A DNA stretch of 64,000 bases from Micrococcus sp. 2A. Lineage in GTDB: Bacteria > Actinomycetota > Actinomycetes > Actinomycetales > Micrococcaceae. The stretch's first letter is position 1, and each line of letters opens with the position of its first letter. The translations under genes and the position numbers were made by a program. The notes under the pieces are model-generated. The model saw only the letters and a list, made by a program, of their open reading frames with translations, made no database searches and was not told the origin of the DNA. Of this stretch, positions 33,851 through 47,882 are shown one piece after another. The stretch lies in NCBI RefSeq assembly GCF_039519235.1, contig NZ_CP154351.1, positions 620,001 through 684,000 of the forward strand. The letters run 5' to 3'.

Positions 33851-35430
33851 AGCGGCATGTTCCCGTGCTTCTTGGCGGGCCGCGCCTCGCGCTTGTGGTG
33901 CGTGGCGCGCAGGGCACGCACCAGCTGGGCGCGCGTCTGGTGCGGGGCGACGACGGCGTCCACGTAGCCCAGCTCCGCGGCCTGGTACGGGTTCAGCAGC
34001 TCGGCCTCGTAGTCGGCCACGATCTGCGCGCGCCGCTCCTCCACGTCCCCGCCGGCCTTCTGGACCTCGGCGAGCTCGCGGCGGTACAGGATGTTGACGG
34101 CGCCCTGCGGCCCCATCACGCCGATCTGCGCGCTGGGCCAGGCCAGGTTGAGGTCCGCGCCGAGCTTCTTGGAGCCCATGACGATGTACGCGCCGCCGAA
34201 CGCCTTGCGCGTGATCACCGTCAGCTTGGGCACGGTGGCCTCGGCGTACGCGTAGATCAGCTTCGCGCCGCGGCGGATGATGCCCTGGAACTCCTGGTCG
34301 GTGCCGGGCAGGAACCCGGGCACGTCCACGAGGGTGACCACGGGCAGGTTGAACGCGTCGCAGAACCGCACGAACCGCGCCGCCTTCTCCGAGGCCGCGA
34401 TGTCCAGCGTGCCGGCGAACTGCATCGGCTGGTTGGCCACCACGCCCACGCTCATCCCGTCGAGCCTCGCCAGCGCCGTGATCACGTTGGGCGCGTAGAG
34501 CTCCTGCAGCTGCAGCACGTGGCCGTCGTCCACGATCGCCCCGATCACCTGGAGCATGTCGTACGGCTGGTTGGCCGAGTCGGGGATCAGCGCGTCCAGG
34601 CCGTGGTCCTCGTCCGTCGGCTCGAGGTCCACGGGCTGGTCCAGCGGCGCCTCGGCCAGGTTGTTGGAGGGCAGGAACTCGAGCAGCTCCTGCACGTACG
34701 CGATCGCGTCCTCCTCCGACGTCGCCATGTAGTGCGCCGTGCCGGAGACCGCGTTGTGCGAGCGCGCGCCGCCGAGCGTCTCCATGTCCACGTCCTCGCC
34801 CGTGACGGTCTTGATCACGTCCGGGCCGGTGATGAACATGTGGGAGGTCTGGTCCACCATCACCACGACGTCGGTCAGCGCCGGCGAGTATGCCGCGCCG
34901 CCCGCGGACGGCCCCATGATCAGGGAGATCTGCGGGACCATGCCGGAGGCCAGCACGTTGTTCCGGAAGATGTCCGCGAACTGGGCGAGCGAGGCGACGC
35001 CCTCCTGGATGCGCGCACCGCCGCCGTCGAGGATGCCGATCACGGGGCAGCCGTTGCGCGCCGCGAACTCCTGGACCTTCACGATCTTCTGGCCGTTGCG
35101 CTCGGAGAGCGAGCCGCCGAACACCGTGAAGTCCTGCGCGTACACGGCCACCTGGCGGCCGTCCACGGTGCCGAAGCCGCTCACGACGCCGTCGCCGGCC
35201 GGGTGCTTGGCGTCCATGCCGAACGCGGTGGTGCGGTGCACGGCCAGCGCGTCGAGCTCCACGAACGAGCCCTCGTCCAGGAGCATCTCGATCCGCTCCC
35301 GGGCGGTGTGCTTGCCCCGGCCGTGCTGACGCTCGACGGCGGCCGCGCCGCCGGGCGCGTCCGTCGCCTCGAGGCGGCGATGCAGGTCCGCGAGACGGCC
35401 GGCGGTGGTGGTCAGATCGGGATCGGACAC
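33847..35430 (-). CDS. accD5: Acyl-CoA carboxylase beta subunit (carboxyltransferase)
   Basis: This 527-residue carboxyltransferase moves CO2 from biotin to acetyl- or propionyl-CoA, feeding fatty-acid or odd-chain metabolism. It has [18 protein letters not shown] near the N-terminus, the crotonase-like oxyanion segments [13 protein letters not shown] and [14 protein letters not shown], and a second half with [14 protein letters not shown] and [11 protein letters not shown]. The GTG at 35430 has AGGAG five bases upstream, which decides the start. It is divergent from birA and followed by the epsilon gene in a four-base overlap; mycobacterial accD5 has the same neighbours. Confidence 0.95.
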   Translation of the reverse strand: MSDPDLTTTAGRLADLHRRLEATDAPGGAAAVERQHGRGKHTARERIEMLLDEGSFVELDALAVHRTTAFGMDAKHPAGDGVVSGFGTVDGRQVAVYAQDFTVFGGSLSERNGQKIVKVQEFAARNGCPVIGILDGGGARIQEGVASLAQFADIFRNNVLASGMVPQISLIMGPSAGGAAYSPALTDVVVMVDQTSHMFITGPDVIKTVTGEDVDMETLGGARSHNAVSGTAHYMATSEEDAIAYVQELLEFLPSNNLAEAPLDQPVDLEPTDEDHGLDALIPDSANQPYDMLQVIGAIVDDGHVLQLQELYAPNVITALARLDGMSVGVVANQPMQFAGTLDIAASEKAARFVRFCDAFNLPVVTLVDVPGFLPGTDQEFQGIIRRGAKLIYAYAEATVPKLTVITRKAFGGAYIVMGSKKLGADLNLAWPSAQIGVMGPQGAVNILYRRELAEVQKAGGDVEERRAQIVADYEAELLNPYQAAELGYVDAVVAPHQTRAQLVRALRATHHKREARPAKKHGNMPL

Positions 35431-35582
35431 GCGAGCTCCTGGGCTGATGGGCGGCCCGGGCGGGGCCCTGTCGAGCGGCCAGTCTACGGGGGAGGGCCCG
35501 GGGCCCCGACAGGAGGATTCCTCCAAGGCCCGCCGGATCGGCTCGTGCGCCCCGCCCGCACGGCGGCGGCCCGGTGGGCGTG

Positions 35583-35588
35583 TATATG
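35583..35588 (+). promoter_or_regulatory. AT-rich -10 element TATATG before birA
   Basis: The hexamer ends eight bases before the birA ATG, suggesting a leaderless message. It is the most AT-rich patch in the 166-base gap shared with the divergent beta-subunit gene. Confidence 0.5.
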
Positions 35589-35596
35589 TAGGGATC

Positions 35597-36463
35597 ATGC
35601 AGGAACACGTCCCCGCAGCTCCCTCCCCAGCCGCCTCCGCCGCCCCCGCCCCGCCGCTGACGTGGCTCGAGTCCGTCGGCTCCACGCAGGACGACCTCCT
35701 GGCCCGCCTCGACCGGGAGGGCCACCGGCACGGCGCCGCCGTCGCCACCGCGGACCAGACCGCCGGCCGCGGCCGCCACACCCGCGTGTGGAGCACCCCG
35801 CCCGGCACCGCGCTCGCCCTCTCGGTCCATCTGCGCCCCGAGCCCGCCGGCGTCCCGCTCGTGCCCGTGCACCTCAGCTGGCTCTCGCTCGTGGCCGCCG
35901 CGACGATCGCCGAGCGCCTCGGAACCCGCGGCGTGGCCGCCCACGTGAAGTGGCCCAACGACGTGCTCGCCCCGGACGGGCGCAAGCTGTGCGGCGTGCT
36001 CGGCTCGGTGTCCCTCGCCGCGGACGGCAAGGGCCCCGGCGTCGTCGTGGGGATGGGCGTGAACCTGGACCACCGCGGCGCCGCCCCCGTGCCCACCGCC
36101 ACCGACCTCGCGGAGTGGGCCGACGCCGGCCAGGTGCCCGAGCCGCGCGTGCTCGCCGAGGAGCTGCGCGACGCCGTGGTGGCCGCCGTGGACCGCTTCG
36201 CCGCCGCCGTGGCCGGCGAGGCCGAGCCCGTGGACGGGGATCACCCGGCCGTCGCCCCCGTGCTGCGCCGGCTCAGCACGGTGGGCCGTGAGATCCGGGC
36301 CGAGCTGCCCGGCGGGGACACCCTCGAGGGGACGGCCGTGGGCCTCGGACGCGGGGGGACGCTCCTGGTCAGGCCGCTCGCAGGGTCGCGTGAGACACTG
36401 CCCGCAGAGATCAGCGCGGGCGACGTCGTCCATCTGCGCGGCGACGTGCTGCGCGGACGCTGA
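35597..36463 (+). CDS. birA: Biotin-[acetyl-CoA-carboxylase] ligase
   Basis: BirA makes biotinyl-AMP and attaches biotin to the carrier Lys of the carboxylase alpha subunit, encoded a few kilobases away. The 288-residue protein has the catalytic domain only: [31 protein letters not shown] with the adenylate loop, [19 protein letters not shown] with the catalytic Lys, and a C-terminal SH3-like part. There is no N-terminal helix-turn-helix, so it should not act as a repressor itself. The ATG is supported by the promoter eight bases upstream. It heads a group of same-strand genes. Confidence 0.94.
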   Translation: MQEHVPAAPSPAASAAPAPPLTWLESVGSTQDDLLARLDREGHRHGAAVATADQTAGRGRHTRVWSTPPGTALALSVHLRPEPAGVPLVPVHLSWLSLVAAATIAERLGTRGVAAHVKWPNDVLAPDGRKLCGVLGSVSLAADGKGPGVVVGMGVNLDHRGAAPVPTATDLAEWADAGQVPEPRVLAEELRDAVVAAVDRFAAAVAGEAEPVDGDHPAVAPVLRRLSTVGREIRAELPGGDTLEGTAVGLGRGGTLLVRPLAGSRETLPAEISAGDVVHLRGDVLRGR

Positions 36464-36506
36464 GCCCGTGCCCCGGCGCGGGCACTGAAGCCGCAGGGAG
36501 TGGAGA

Positions 36507-37037
36507 GTGCGCCTGGAGCCCGGTGAACGCGTGGTGGTGCGCACCCGCGCGCATCCGCGCGTCCTGCTGCGCGCCGCCGCCCTGCTCGTGGGCACCGCCC
36601 TGCTCCTGGGCCTCGTCATGGGCGTCCTCGACCGCCCGGGCCTGCCGGGCCTCGTGGTCCGCTCCCGCTCGTGGCTGCACCTGCTCGCCTGGTCCCTGGC
36701 CGCGCTCGCCGTGCTGCTCGGCACGGTGCGGCCCTTCCTGCGCTGGCTCACCCGGCGCACGGTGATCACCACGCGCCGCCTCGTCCAGCGACCCGGCCTC
36801 GGCCGGGGCCCCGAGGCCGTCATGCCCCTCGTGTCCATCGCGGACGTGGTGCGCCGCGGCCGAGGCTCGGGCGCGGGGGATCTGCACGTCCGGTTCCAGG
36901 ACGCCGGCCGCCAGGTCTACTGGCGGCTCACGGACGTCCCGGAGGCCGGCCGCTTCGAGGAGGCGCTGGCCGAGGCCACGCGTCGGGCCCGCGCGCAGTC
37001 GTGGCCCGCCCCGCACCCGTCAGGAGGCATCCGTTGA
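36507..37037 (+). CDS. PH-domain (bPH-type) membrane protein
   Basis: This 176-residue protein has two hydrophobic helices (LLRAAALLVGTALLLGLVMG and a second around LLAWSLAALAVLLGT) after a short N-terminal strand, LEPGERVVVRTRAHP. A membrane-facing domain with TVITTRRLVQRPGLG and VMPLVSIADVV follows, the pattern of the bacterial PH (DUF304-like) family. Function is unknown in general. A comparable gene lies beside birA in mycobacteria. The GTG start has GGGAGTGGAG just upstream. Its stop overlaps the TTG start of the cyclase gene, so they are translated together. Confidence 0.8.
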   Translation: MRLEPGERVVVRTRAHPRVLLRAAALLVGTALLLGLVMGVLDRPGLPGLVVRSRSWLHLLAWSLAALAVLLGTVRPFLRWLTRRTVITTRRLVQRPGLGRGPEAVMPLVSIADVVRRGRGSGAGDLHVRFQDAGRQVYWRLTDVPEAGRFEEALAEATRRARAQSWPAPHPSGGIR

Positions 37038-38278
37038 CCCGCTCCCACCTGCCGGACACGGCACCGCTGCCCGTCATCCCGCCCGCCCGCGCCCCCGAGG
37101 CGAGGCCGGACGTACCCGTGACGCCGGACGCACCCGTGACGCCGGACGCACCCGTGACGCCGGAGAACCCTGCGACCACGGGCGCGCCCGGGCCGTCGTC
37201 GACCGCCGCCGCCGACCCCCGGGACCCGGTGCCCACCCCCGGCTGGACCGGCGCCATGCGCACCCTGGACGCGGGGCTCGTGGTGGGCCCGCGCAGCTAC
37301 ACCCAGCGGGAGATGGCCGACCGCCTGGGGGTCCCCCTGGCCACCGCTCGGCGCATCTGGCGGGCCCTGGGATACCCCAGCGGGAAGGACGGGGTCAAGG
37401 CGTTCACCGACGAGGACGCGCGCGCGTTCGGCGCCGTGCTGCACCTCATGCGCTCCGGCGCGCTGAACGAGGACACCGCCATCTCGCTCGCCCGCTCGAT
37501 CGGCCAGCTGATGGACCGCATGGTGGTGTGGCAGATCGAGGCCCTCGTGGAGGACAAGATCGCCTCCGGGGGGATGTCCGACCCTTCGGCGCGCCGCGCG
37601 GCCGTGGACCTGCTGCCGGAGATCGTCTCCCCGCTCGAGGAGGCCATGGAGGTCGTCTACCGGCGGCAGCTGAACCGCGCCGTGCAGCGCCTCACCGTCC
37701 GCGTGGAGGCCGGCCTGGCCGCGAGCGAGCAGGGCCGCGACGGCTCGGAGCACGACGCCCCGCTTCCGCTCGCGCGCGCCGTGGGCTTCGCCGACATGGT
37801 CTCCTACACCACGCTCTCCCGCACGATGGACGAGCGGACGCTGGCCCGCATGGTGCAGCGCTTCGAGTCCCGGTGCGCGGAGATCATCTCCTCGGGCGGC
37901 GGCTGGCTCGTGAAGACGATCGGCGACGAGGTGCTCTTCAACGCCGAGTCGCCGGAGGCCGGTGCCACGATCGCGCTGAGCCTCTCCGAGGCGCTGGCCG
38001 ACGACCCCGTGCTGCCCTCGGCGCGCGTCTCCCTCGCGTGGGGCCGCGTGCTCTCCCGCCTCGGTGACATCTACGGACCCACGGTGAACCTCGCCGCGCG
38101 CCTGACGTCGCTCGCGGATCCGGGTACGGTGCTCGTGGACGCCCTGACCGCCGCCGCCCTCTCGCAGGACGAGCGGTTCGTCCTCGTCCCTCAGCCGCCG
38201 AGGATCGTTCGCGGGTTCGGAGAGGTCCGCCCCTCCCTGCTCATGAGCGGTGCCACGCAGACCCTGCTCGTCGACTGA
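37034..38278 (+). CDS. Class III adenylate/guanylate cyclase with N-terminal regulatory helix-turn-helix region
   Basis: This 414-residue protein starts with a Pro/Thr/Ala-rich tail of about 75 residues containing three VTPDAP-type repeats. Then comes a helical region beginning YTQREMADRLGVPLATARRIW that looks like a MerR-like helix-turn-helix and resembles the autoinhibitory N-terminus of Rv1264-type cyclases. The catalytic domain starts near residue 248: VGFADMVSYTTLS and KTIGDEVLF give the two metal-binding Asp, and YGPTVNLAARLTS the Asn/Arg pair. cAMP synthesis is likely. The start is TTG, chosen because AGGAGG lies six bases upstream and it overlaps the previous stop (TTGA). Confidence 0.87.
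   Translation: MTRSHLPDTAPLPVIPPARAPEARPDVPVTPDAPVTPDAPVTPENPATTGAPGPSSTAAADPRDPVPTPGWTGAMRTLDAGLVVGPRSYTQREMADRLGVPLATARRIWRALGYPSGKDGVKAFTDEDARAFGAVLHLMRSGALNEDTAISLARSIGQLMDRMVVWQIEALVEDKIASGGMSDPSARRAAVDLLPEIVSPLEEAMEVVYRRQLNRAVQRLTVRVEAGLAASEQGRDGSEHDAPLPLARAVGFADMVSYTTLSRTMDERTLARMVQRFESRCAEIISSGGGWLVKTIGDEVLFNAESPEAGATIALSLSEALADDPVLPSARVSLAWGRVLSRLGDIYGPTVNLAARLTSLADPGTVLVDALTAAALSQDERFVLVPQPPRIVRGFGEVRPSLLMSGATQTLLVD
37108..37161 (+). repeat. Three 18-base in-frame repeats in the cyclase N-terminal tail
   Basis: Units at 37108-37125, 37126-37143 and 37144-37161 differ by one base in the first unit and encode the repeated hexapeptide DxPVTP. Length variation would keep frame. Confidence 0.9.
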
Positions 38279-38332
38279 TCCCCGGCCGGCCCCGCGTCGG
38301 CCGTCCCCGCCACCGACGGAACCCGAGGACCC

Positions 38333-42477
<4,145 letters not shown>

Positions 42478-42481
<4 letters not shown>

Positions 42482-42972
42482 GACGGCTGGTGGGCGATCC
42501 CTGGTTCTACCCGGTGCTGTTCGCGGCGTCGGGGATCTTCTTCGCGGTGTGGGGCACGGTGAACCGGAACCTCGCGGTGATCGCGTCCTCGCTGGTGCTG
42601 CTGTCCTTCGCGCTGCGCTATCTCCGGGCCACCCGGGTGCGCTCCCGCCCGCTCGCCGGCGCGGAGGCGCACGTGGCGGCGGGCGGCGTCGTGGTGTTCT
42701 GGCGGCCCGGCTGCCAGTACTGCATGACGCTGATCAAGGCGCTCACGCCCGCGGAGCGCGCGGCGGCCTCCTGGGTGAACATCTGGACGGACGCCGAGGC
42801 TGCGGCCGCGCTGCGCCGCCTCCACGCACGGCGCGAAGGTCGCGAGCACGAGGCCGTCCCCACGGTGTGGGCGCGGAAGAAGGACTTCATCGTGGCCGAC
42901 GACGCCTCGCGCGCCCGCCTGAAGGACATGCTGCGGGCGGCCACGCCCGCGCAGGAGGGGAGCGCCCGATGA
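42478..42972 (+). CDS. Membrane-anchored glutaredoxin-like protein
   Basis: This 164-residue protein has two hydrophobic N-terminal helices (WFYPVLFAASGIFFAVWGTV and LAVIASSLVLLSFALRY). A soluble domain follows with VVFWRPGCQYCMTLIKAL, a glutaredoxin/mycoredoxin-type CxxC, and then VPTVWARK, whose Pro matches the conserved cis-Pro loop of thioredoxin folds. Membrane anchoring is unusual for a mycoredoxin. It may reduce membrane or envelope-proximal disulfides. The GTG has AGGAGG at good spacing and overlaps the previous stop (GTGA). Confidence 0.8.
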
Positions 42973-43496
42973 GCGGGATCCACGTCCGGGCGCTGCGCCC
43001 CGAGGACCACGACGCCGTCGCCGCGCTCACGCTGGCCTCCTACGTGGACGGCGGGCACATCGACCCCGACTCCGCGTACGTGCGGACCCTCACGGACGTG
43101 GCCTCCCGGGCGGAGAAGGCGGAGGTCCTCGTCGCCGAGCTCGACGGGCAGGTGGTCGGCTCCGTGGTGCTCACCCCGCTGGGCTCGCCGATGGCGGAGA
43201 CCGCCGTGGAGGGGGAGTACGAGTTCCGCATGCTGGCCGTGCACCCGGACCACCACCGCCGCGGCGTCGCCCGCGCCCTGATGGCCGCGATCGTGGAGCG
43301 GGCCCGGGCCCTGCCCGGGATCGAGGCCATCGCCCTGACCACCATGCCGACGATGACCGACGCCCACCGGCTCTACGAGCGCATGGGCTTCGTGCGGCTG
43401 CCCGAGCGGGACTGGCACCTGCGGGACGTGGTCCCGGACCTGGACCCGGCGGACGAGGCCGGTCCCTTCATCGTGTACCGGATGCCGCTGGGCTGA
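42969..43496 (+). CDS. GNAT family N-acetyltransferase
   Basis: This 175-residue single-domain acetyltransferase has VRALRPEDHDAV at the N-terminus, VVGSVVLTPLG, and the acetyl-CoA pyrophosphate loop MLAVHPDHHRRGVARALM (R/Q-x-x-G-x-A type). YERMGFVRLPERDW closes the fold. The substrate, a small amine or protein N-terminus, is unknown. The ATG overlaps the redox protein's stop (ATGA), making it the last gene of the ligA transcript. Confidence 0.9.
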   Translation: MSGIHVRALRPEDHDAVAALTLASYVDGGHIDPDSAYVRTLTDVASRAEKAEVLVAELDGQVVGSVVLTPLGSPMAETAVEGEYEFRMLAVHPDHHRRGVARALMAAIVERARALPGIEAIALTTMPTMTDAHRLYERMGFVRLPERDWHLRDVVPDLDPADEAGPFIVYRMPLG

Positions 43497-43549
43497 CCCG
43501 CCCCCGCAGCCCGGCCCGGCTGCCGCCGTGTCCCGTCCGCGCGCGCCGC

Positions 43550-43555
43550 TAGACT
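43550..43555 (+). promoter_or_regulatory. -10 hexamer TAGACT for gatCAB
   Basis: TAGACT lies 95 bases before the gatC ATG in the 153-base gap after the GNAT gene. The leader would be about 87 bases. Confidence 0.5.
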
Positions 43556-43649
43556 CGGTCCGAACCGAAAGCGGCCCGTCCGGCCCCGTCGCGCGTCCGC
43601 GTGCCCGGCCCGGCCACGCCGTCCGACACCACCGTCGTGAAGGAGATCC

Positions 43650-43946
43650 ATGCCGGAGATCACCCGGGAGCAGGTGGAGCACCTCGCCCGCCTGGCCCAC
43701 ATCCAGATGAGCGAGGAGGAGCTGGCCCAGATGCCGGGCGAGCTCGAGGAGATCCTCGCGGCCGTCGAGGACGTGCGCGCGGTGGCCACCGCGGACGTGG
43801 AGCCCACCTCCCACCCCATCGCCCTGCACAACGTGTTCCGCGAGGACGTGCCCACGGGCATGCTCACGCAGGAGCAGGCCCTGGACCAGGCGCCGGACGC
43901 CGAGGACGGCCAGTTCAAGGTCCCCGCGATCCTGGACGGAGAGTGA
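43650..43946 (+). CDS. gatC: Aspartyl/glutamyl-tRNA amidotransferase subunit C
   Basis: GatC stabilises GatA in the GatCAB complex that converts misacylated Glu-tRNA(Gln) or Asp-tRNA(Asn). The 98-residue protein shows [20 protein letters not shown] and, near the end, [16 protein letters not shown] and VPAILDGE, all characteristic. AAGGAG lies at proper distance before the ATG. It is the first gene of gatC-gatA-gatB, with starts overlapping or adjoining stops throughout, so the three subunits should be made in equal amounts. Confidence 0.96.
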   Translation: MPEITREQVEHLARLAHIQMSEEELAQMPGELEEILAAVEDVRAVATADVEPTSHPIALHNVFREDVPTGMLTQEQALDQAPDAEDGQFKVPAILDGE

Positions 43947-43954
43947 TCACGAGC

Positions 43955-45589
43955 ATGACCGAGACCTTCGATGTGAACGCCGAGGCGGGCGCCGACCAGC
44001 TGGTCCGCCTCACCGCCCTGCAGATGGCCGAGCGCCTGCGCGCCGGCACGACCACCTCCGTGGAGCTCGTCCAGGCGCACCTGGACCGCATCGCGGAGTT
44101 CGACGGCGACCCGCGCGCCGACGCCGCAGAGGACCGCGGCGTGCGGGCGTACCTGCACGTCAACGCGGAGGAGGCGCTCGCCGTCGCCGCCGAGGTGGAC
44201 GCGATCCGCGCCGCCGGGGGCGCCGAGGCCGAGGCCCTGCACCCGCTGGCCGGCGTGCCGGTGGCGATCAAGGACAACATCGTCACCGTCGGGCAGCCCA
44301 CGACGGCGGCCTCCAGGATGCTCGACGGCTGGATGAGCCCGTACGACGCCACGGTCATCGATCGGATCCGCGCCGCCCGCCTGCCGATCCTGGGCAAGAC
44401 CAACATGGACGAGTTCGCGATGGGCGGCTCCACCGAGTACTCCGCGTTCGGCGTGACCCGCAACCCGTGGGACCTGGACCGGGTGCCCGGCGGCTCCGGT
44501 GGCGGCTCGGCCGCCGCGGTGGCCGCGTTCCTCGCCCCGTTCGCCCTGGGCTCGGACACGGGCGGCTCCATCCGCGAGCCCGCCGCGTTCACCGGCACCG
44601 TGGGCGTCAAGCCCACGTACGGCGCCGTGTCCCGCTTCGGCGTGATCGCGATGGCCTCCTCGCTGGACCAGGTGGGCCCCGCCGCGCGCACCGTGGCGGA
44701 CGCCGCCGCGCTGCAGCAGGTGATCGCCGGCCATGACGAGCGCGACTCCACCTCGCTGCCCGAGGAGCCCGCCGACCTCGGCGCGGCCGCTGCCCGCGGG
44801 AACCTCTCCGGCCTGCGCATCGGCGTGATCGCCGACCTGCGCGAGGACGGCTACCACCCCGGTGTGAAGGCAGCCTTCGACGCCGACGTCGCCGCCCTGC
44901 GCGAGGCGGGCGCGGAGATCGTCGAGGTCTCCTGCCCGCACTTCCACGCGGCCCTGGGCGCGTACTACCTCATCATGCCCTCGGAGGTCTCCTCCAACCT
45001 GGCCCGCTTCGACGGCGTCCGCTACGGCAACCGCGTGGTCCCGGCCGGCGGCGGCACGATCGAGCAGGTCATGGGCGCCACCCGCGCCGCCGGCTTCGGC
45101 CCCGAGGTCAAGCGCCGCATCATCCTGGGCACCTACGCCCTCTCCGCGGGCTACTACGACGCCTACTACGGCTCCGCGCAGAAGGTCCGCACGCTCGTGC
45201 AGCAGGACTTCGCGGCCGCCTTCGAGCAGGTGGACGTGCTGCTGAGCCCCACCGCGCCGGGCACCGCCTTCGCGCTGGGGGAGCAGACGAAGGATCCGGT
45301 CACCATGTACCTCAACGACTACGCGACCATCCCGGCCAACCTGGCCGGCGTTCCGGGCATCTCGGTGCCCGGCGGCCTCGTGGACGGCCTGCCGTACGGC
45401 CTGCAGTTCACGGCCCCGGCGCGCGAGGACGCCCGCCTGTACGAGGTGGGCGCCGCCGTCGAGGCGCTGGTGACCCGCCGCGGCGGCTCGCCCGTGTGGG
45501 CGCAGGCCCCCGAGCTCGAGAAGGGCGCGCAGCGCCGCACCGGCGCCGAGCGCGCCACCACCGCGACCACGGCAGGAGGCCGGGCATGA
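43955..45589 (+). CDS. gatA: Glutamyl-tRNA(Gln) amidotransferase subunit A
   Basis: GatA is the glutaminase of the complex. The 544-residue amidase-signature enzyme has the catalytic Lys in [10 protein letters not shown] (near residue 105) and the serines of [15 protein letters not shown] and [16 protein letters not shown], followed by [11 protein letters not shown]. The ATG at 43955 gives the typical N-terminus; an in-frame GTG at 43943 overlapping the gatC stop would add four residues. The C-terminal 20 residues are a low-complexity Ala/Thr tail. Its stop overlaps the gatB start. Confidence 0.96.
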   Translation: MTETFDVNAEAGADQLVRLTALQMAERLRAGTTTSVELVQAHLDRIAEFDGDPRADAAEDRGVRAYLHVNAEEALAVAAEVDAIRAAGGAEAEALHPLAGVPVAIKDNIVTVGQPTTAASRMLDGWMSPYDATVIDRIRAARLPILGKTNMDEFAMGGSTEYSAFGVTRNPWDLDRVPGGSGGGSAAAVAAFLAPFALGSDTGGSIREPAAFTGTVGVKPTYGAVSRFGVIAMASSLDQVGPAARTVADAAALQQVIAGHDERDSTSLPEEPADLGAAAARGNLSGLRIGVIADLREDGYHPGVKAAFDADVAALREAGAEIVEVSCPHFHAALGAYYLIMPSEVSSNLARFDGVRYGNRVVPAGGGTIEQVMGATRAAGFGPEVKRRIILGTYALSAGYYDAYYGSAQKVRTLVQQDFAAAFEQVDVLLSPTAPGTAFALGEQTKDPVTMYLNDYATIPANLAGVPGISVPGGLVDGLPYGLQFTAPAREDARLYEVGAAVEALVTRRGGSPVWAQAPELEKGAQRRTGAERATTATTAGGRA

Positions 45590-47091
45590 GCCACGCAGAG
45601 CAGACCATGGACTTCGCGGAGGCGATGGAGCGCTTCGACCCCGTGCTGGGCTTCGAGGTGCACGTGGAGCTGAACACCGCCACGAAGATCTTCTCCTCGG
45701 CGCCCAACGCGTTCGGCGACGAGCCGAACACCAACGTGACCCCGCTCGACCTCGGCCTGCCCGGCACCCTGCCGGTGCTCAACCGCGAGGTCGTGGAGTA
45801 CGCGATCCGCCTGGGCGTGGCCCTGGACGCGCAGGTCGCCGAGACCTGCCGGTTCGCACGGAAGAACTACTTCTACCCGGACACGCCGAAGAACTTCCAG
45901 ACCTCCCAGTACGACGAGCCGATCGTCTTCGACGGCCACCTGGACGTCGAGCTGGAGGACGGTGAGGTCTTCCGCGTGGAGATCGAGCGCGCGCACCTCG
46001 AGGACGACGCCGGCAAGCTCACCCACATGGGCGGCTCCGGCCGGATCCAGGGCGCGGCGAACTCGCTGGTGGACTACAACCGCGCCGGCGTGCCGCTGAT
46101 CGAGATCGTCACCAGGCCCATCGTGGGCGCGGGGGAGCGGGCCCCGGAGATCGCGCGCGCCTACGTGGCCGCCATCCGGGACATCGTGAAGGCCATCGGC
46201 ATCTCGGACGCCCGCATGGAGCACGGCAACGTGCGCTGCGACGCGAACGTCTCCCTCATGGAGAAGGGCGCCGAGGTCTTCGGCACGCGCACCGAGACCA
46301 AGAACGTGAGCTCCACGCGCGCCGTGCAGCACGCCGTCACCCACGAGATCCAGCGTCAGGCCGCCGTGCTCGCCGCGGGCGGGACCATCACGCAGGAGAC
46401 CCGCCACTGGCACGAGGACACGCGCACGACGACGTCGGGCCGTCCCAAGTCCGACGCCGACGACTACCGCTACTTCCCCGAGCCGGACCTCGTGTCCGTC
46501 GTCGTGGACGAGGCGTGGATCGAGCGCGTGCGCGCCGAGCTGCCCGAGCTGCCGGCCGTGCGCAACAAGCGACTCAAGGCCGAGTGGGGCTTCTCGGACG
46601 AGGAGTTCCGCGACGTCGTCAACGCCGGCGTCCTGGACGAGATCGTCGCGACCGTGGAGGCCGGCGCCTCCGCGGCGGCCGCCCGCAAGTGGTGGATGGG
46701 CGAGATCGCTCGCCTGGCGAACGTCCGCGAGGTCACCGTCGCCGAGCTGGGGATCACCCCGGCGCACGTGGTGGAGGTCGAGGAGCTGATCGCCGCCAAG
46801 ACGATCAACGACAAGATCGCCAAGCAGGTGCTCGGTCTGGTGGCCGACGGCGAGGGCGCCCCGAAGGAGGTCGTCTCGGCGAAGGGCCTGGCCGTGGTGT
46901 CCGACGACGGCGCGCTCACCGAGGCCGTCGACGCGGCGATCGCGGACAACCCGGACGTCGTCGAGAAGATCAGGGGCGGCAAGATGCAGGCCGTCGGTGC
47001 CCTGATCGGGCCCGTCATGAAGGCGACCCGCGGCCAGGCCGACGCCGGCCGCGTGCGCGAGATCGTGCTGGAGCGCCTCGGGGTGGGCTGA
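45586..47091 (+). CDS. gatB: Aspartyl/glutamyl-tRNA amidotransferase subunit B
   Basis: GatB binds the misacylated tRNA and phosphorylates it for amidation. The 501-residue protein has [19 protein letters not shown], the [13 protein letters not shown] segment, [11 protein letters not shown], and RCDANVSL with metal-binding residues. A C-terminal YqeY-like helical tail includes [20 protein letters not shown], cited here at 20 residues. AGGAGG precedes the ATG, which overlaps the gatA stop by four bases. No glutaminyl- or asparaginyl-tRNA synthetase is in the window. Confidence 0.97.
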   Translation: MSHAEQTMDFAEAMERFDPVLGFEVHVELNTATKIFSSAPNAFGDEPNTNVTPLDLGLPGTLPVLNREVVEYAIRLGVALDAQVAETCRFARKNYFYPDTPKNFQTSQYDEPIVFDGHLDVELEDGEVFRVEIERAHLEDDAGKLTHMGGSGRIQGAANSLVDYNRAGVPLIEIVTRPIVGAGERAPEIARAYVAAIRDIVKAIGISDARMEHGNVRCDANVSLMEKGAEVFGTRTETKNVSSTRAVQHAVTHEIQRQAAVLAAGGTITQETRHWHEDTRTTTSGRPKSDADDYRYFPEPDLVSVVVDEAWIERVRAELPELPAVRNKRLKAEWGFSDEEFRDVVNAGVLDEIVATVEAGASAAAARKWWMGEIARLANVREVTVAELGITPAHVVEVEELIAAKTINDKIAKQVLGLVADGEGAPKEVVSAKGLAVVSDDGALTEAVDAAIADNPDVVEKIRGGKMQAVGALIGPVMKATRGQADAGRVREIVLERLGVG

Positions 47092-47126
47092 GCAGCCGAC
47101 CGATGGGCTCACGCGCGGCGCGCGAC

Positions 47127-47149
47127 GGGCGGTCGCCACTTGACCGCCC
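47127..47149 (+). terminator. 8-bp hairpin downstream of gatB
   Basis: GGGCGGTC pairs with GACCGCCC around a seven-base loop, 36 bases after the gatB stop. Probable terminator of gatCAB. Confidence 0.55.
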
Positions 47150-47268
47150 AGGAGGATGTGAGACCCCTGGCGTCCGGCGACCGTGTAGTAGATGATGGCC
47201 ACACTTCTGACAGGTCGTCCTCTCCCGGCCCCCTGACGGCACAGGGTGGGCGGCGCGCCTCCGAAGTG

Positions 47269-47274
47269 TAGCTT
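47269..47274 (+). promoter_or_regulatory. -10 hexamer TAGCTT for the tyrosine-rich exported protein gene
   Basis: TAGCTT lies 26 bases before the ATG at 47300. A GAGAAGGGG ribosome-binding sequence lies between them. Confidence 0.5.
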
Positions 47275-47299
47275 CCATCCGAGAGAAGGGGTCCCTCCC

Positions 47300-47824
47300 A
47301 TGACATGTCGACGCACTCTGCTGGGCGCCGGCCTCGGCGCCGTCGGCGCCGCGCTGATCGCCCCCGCCGCCTCGGCGGCCACCGGCTCCACCACGTACCG
47401 CCAGCTCGTGATCACCCGGGTCACCTACGACTACTACCGCCGCGAGTACGTGGGCACCGGCATGTACGGCGGCGAGCCCGTGCGAGTCCGTTACACCTAC
47501 TCGTACCGCCTGTACCGCTGGATCGCACTGGTGGAGTCCACGACCCACCAGCAGTGTGAGGACGAGCGGATCGAGTCGGCCTCCCAGTGGACCTGCCTCA
47601 ACGGGTGCTGGTACCCGGTGTACATCGTGTCTGCCTCTCGCGCGAAGAGGGTGGTAGCGGCTCCGCAGTGGGGCCGTGACCGTACCGGCATGACGGGAAC
47701 AGGCAACGGGGCGGGGCGTCGAATCCGACGGTCCGCCCCGTTCTGCTGTGCGAACGCTGCGAGGGGCCGCAGTGCTCCCCCTCCCCGCCATCGGAACGTC
47801 ATGTGCGGTGATTACTTGAGGTAA
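47300..47824 (+). CDS. Tyrosine-rich exported protein, unknown function; 3' end doubtful
   Basis: The product has a Tat-like N-terminus (CRRTLLGAGLGAVGAALIAP) with likely cleavage at ASA, then a short domain very rich in Tyr, Arg and Thr (for example RVTYDYYRREYVGTGMYGG and RYTYSYRLYRWIAL) with cysteines in HQQCED and WTCLNGCWYPVY. I recognise no family. From about residue 118 onward the composition changes to Arg/Gly/Pro-rich, and the DNA there contains a strong terminator-like hairpin. The last 50-60 residues are therefore probably not a natural part of the protein, and a frameshift near 47640-47680 is possible: stops lie at 47655 and 47677 in the other two frames. Confidence 0.6.
   Translation: MTCRRTLLGAGLGAVGAALIAPAASAATGSTTYRQLVITRVTYDYYRREYVGTGMYGGEPVRVRYTYSYRLYRWIALVESTTHQQCEDERIESASQWTCLNGCWYPVYIVSASRAKRVVAAPQWGRDRTGMTGTGNGAGRRIRRSAPFCCANAARGRSAPPPRHRNVMCGDYLR
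47705..47742 (+). terminator. Terminator-like hairpin inside the end of the tyrosine-rich protein frame
   Basis: AACGGGGCGG pairs with CCGCCCCGTT, and inside it CGTCG pairs with CGACG around AATC. The stem lies 82 bases before the annotated stop, which suggests that the real gene ends earlier. Confidence 0.65.
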
Positions 47825-47843
47825 AGTTTGAGGTGGCAAAACT
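47816..47843 (+). promoter_or_regulatory. AT-rich promoter region with tandem TTGAGGT before the 47,970 gene
   Basis: TTGAGGT occurs at 47816 and again at 47828. The first overlaps a TTGAGG -35-like element, and AAAACT at 47838 is a possible -10 with 16-base spacing. This is the least GC-rich patch nearby and could hold a regulator site. Confidence 0.45.
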
Positions 47844-47882
47844 GAGATCCGGAACAAAGTGGACCCGAGGGTGCGACACACG

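Noticed and set aside
33851..36838. Long minus-strand frame continuous with the epsilon subunit
   Set aside because: It overlaps the beta subunit and birA in other frames; only the last 93 residues match a family.
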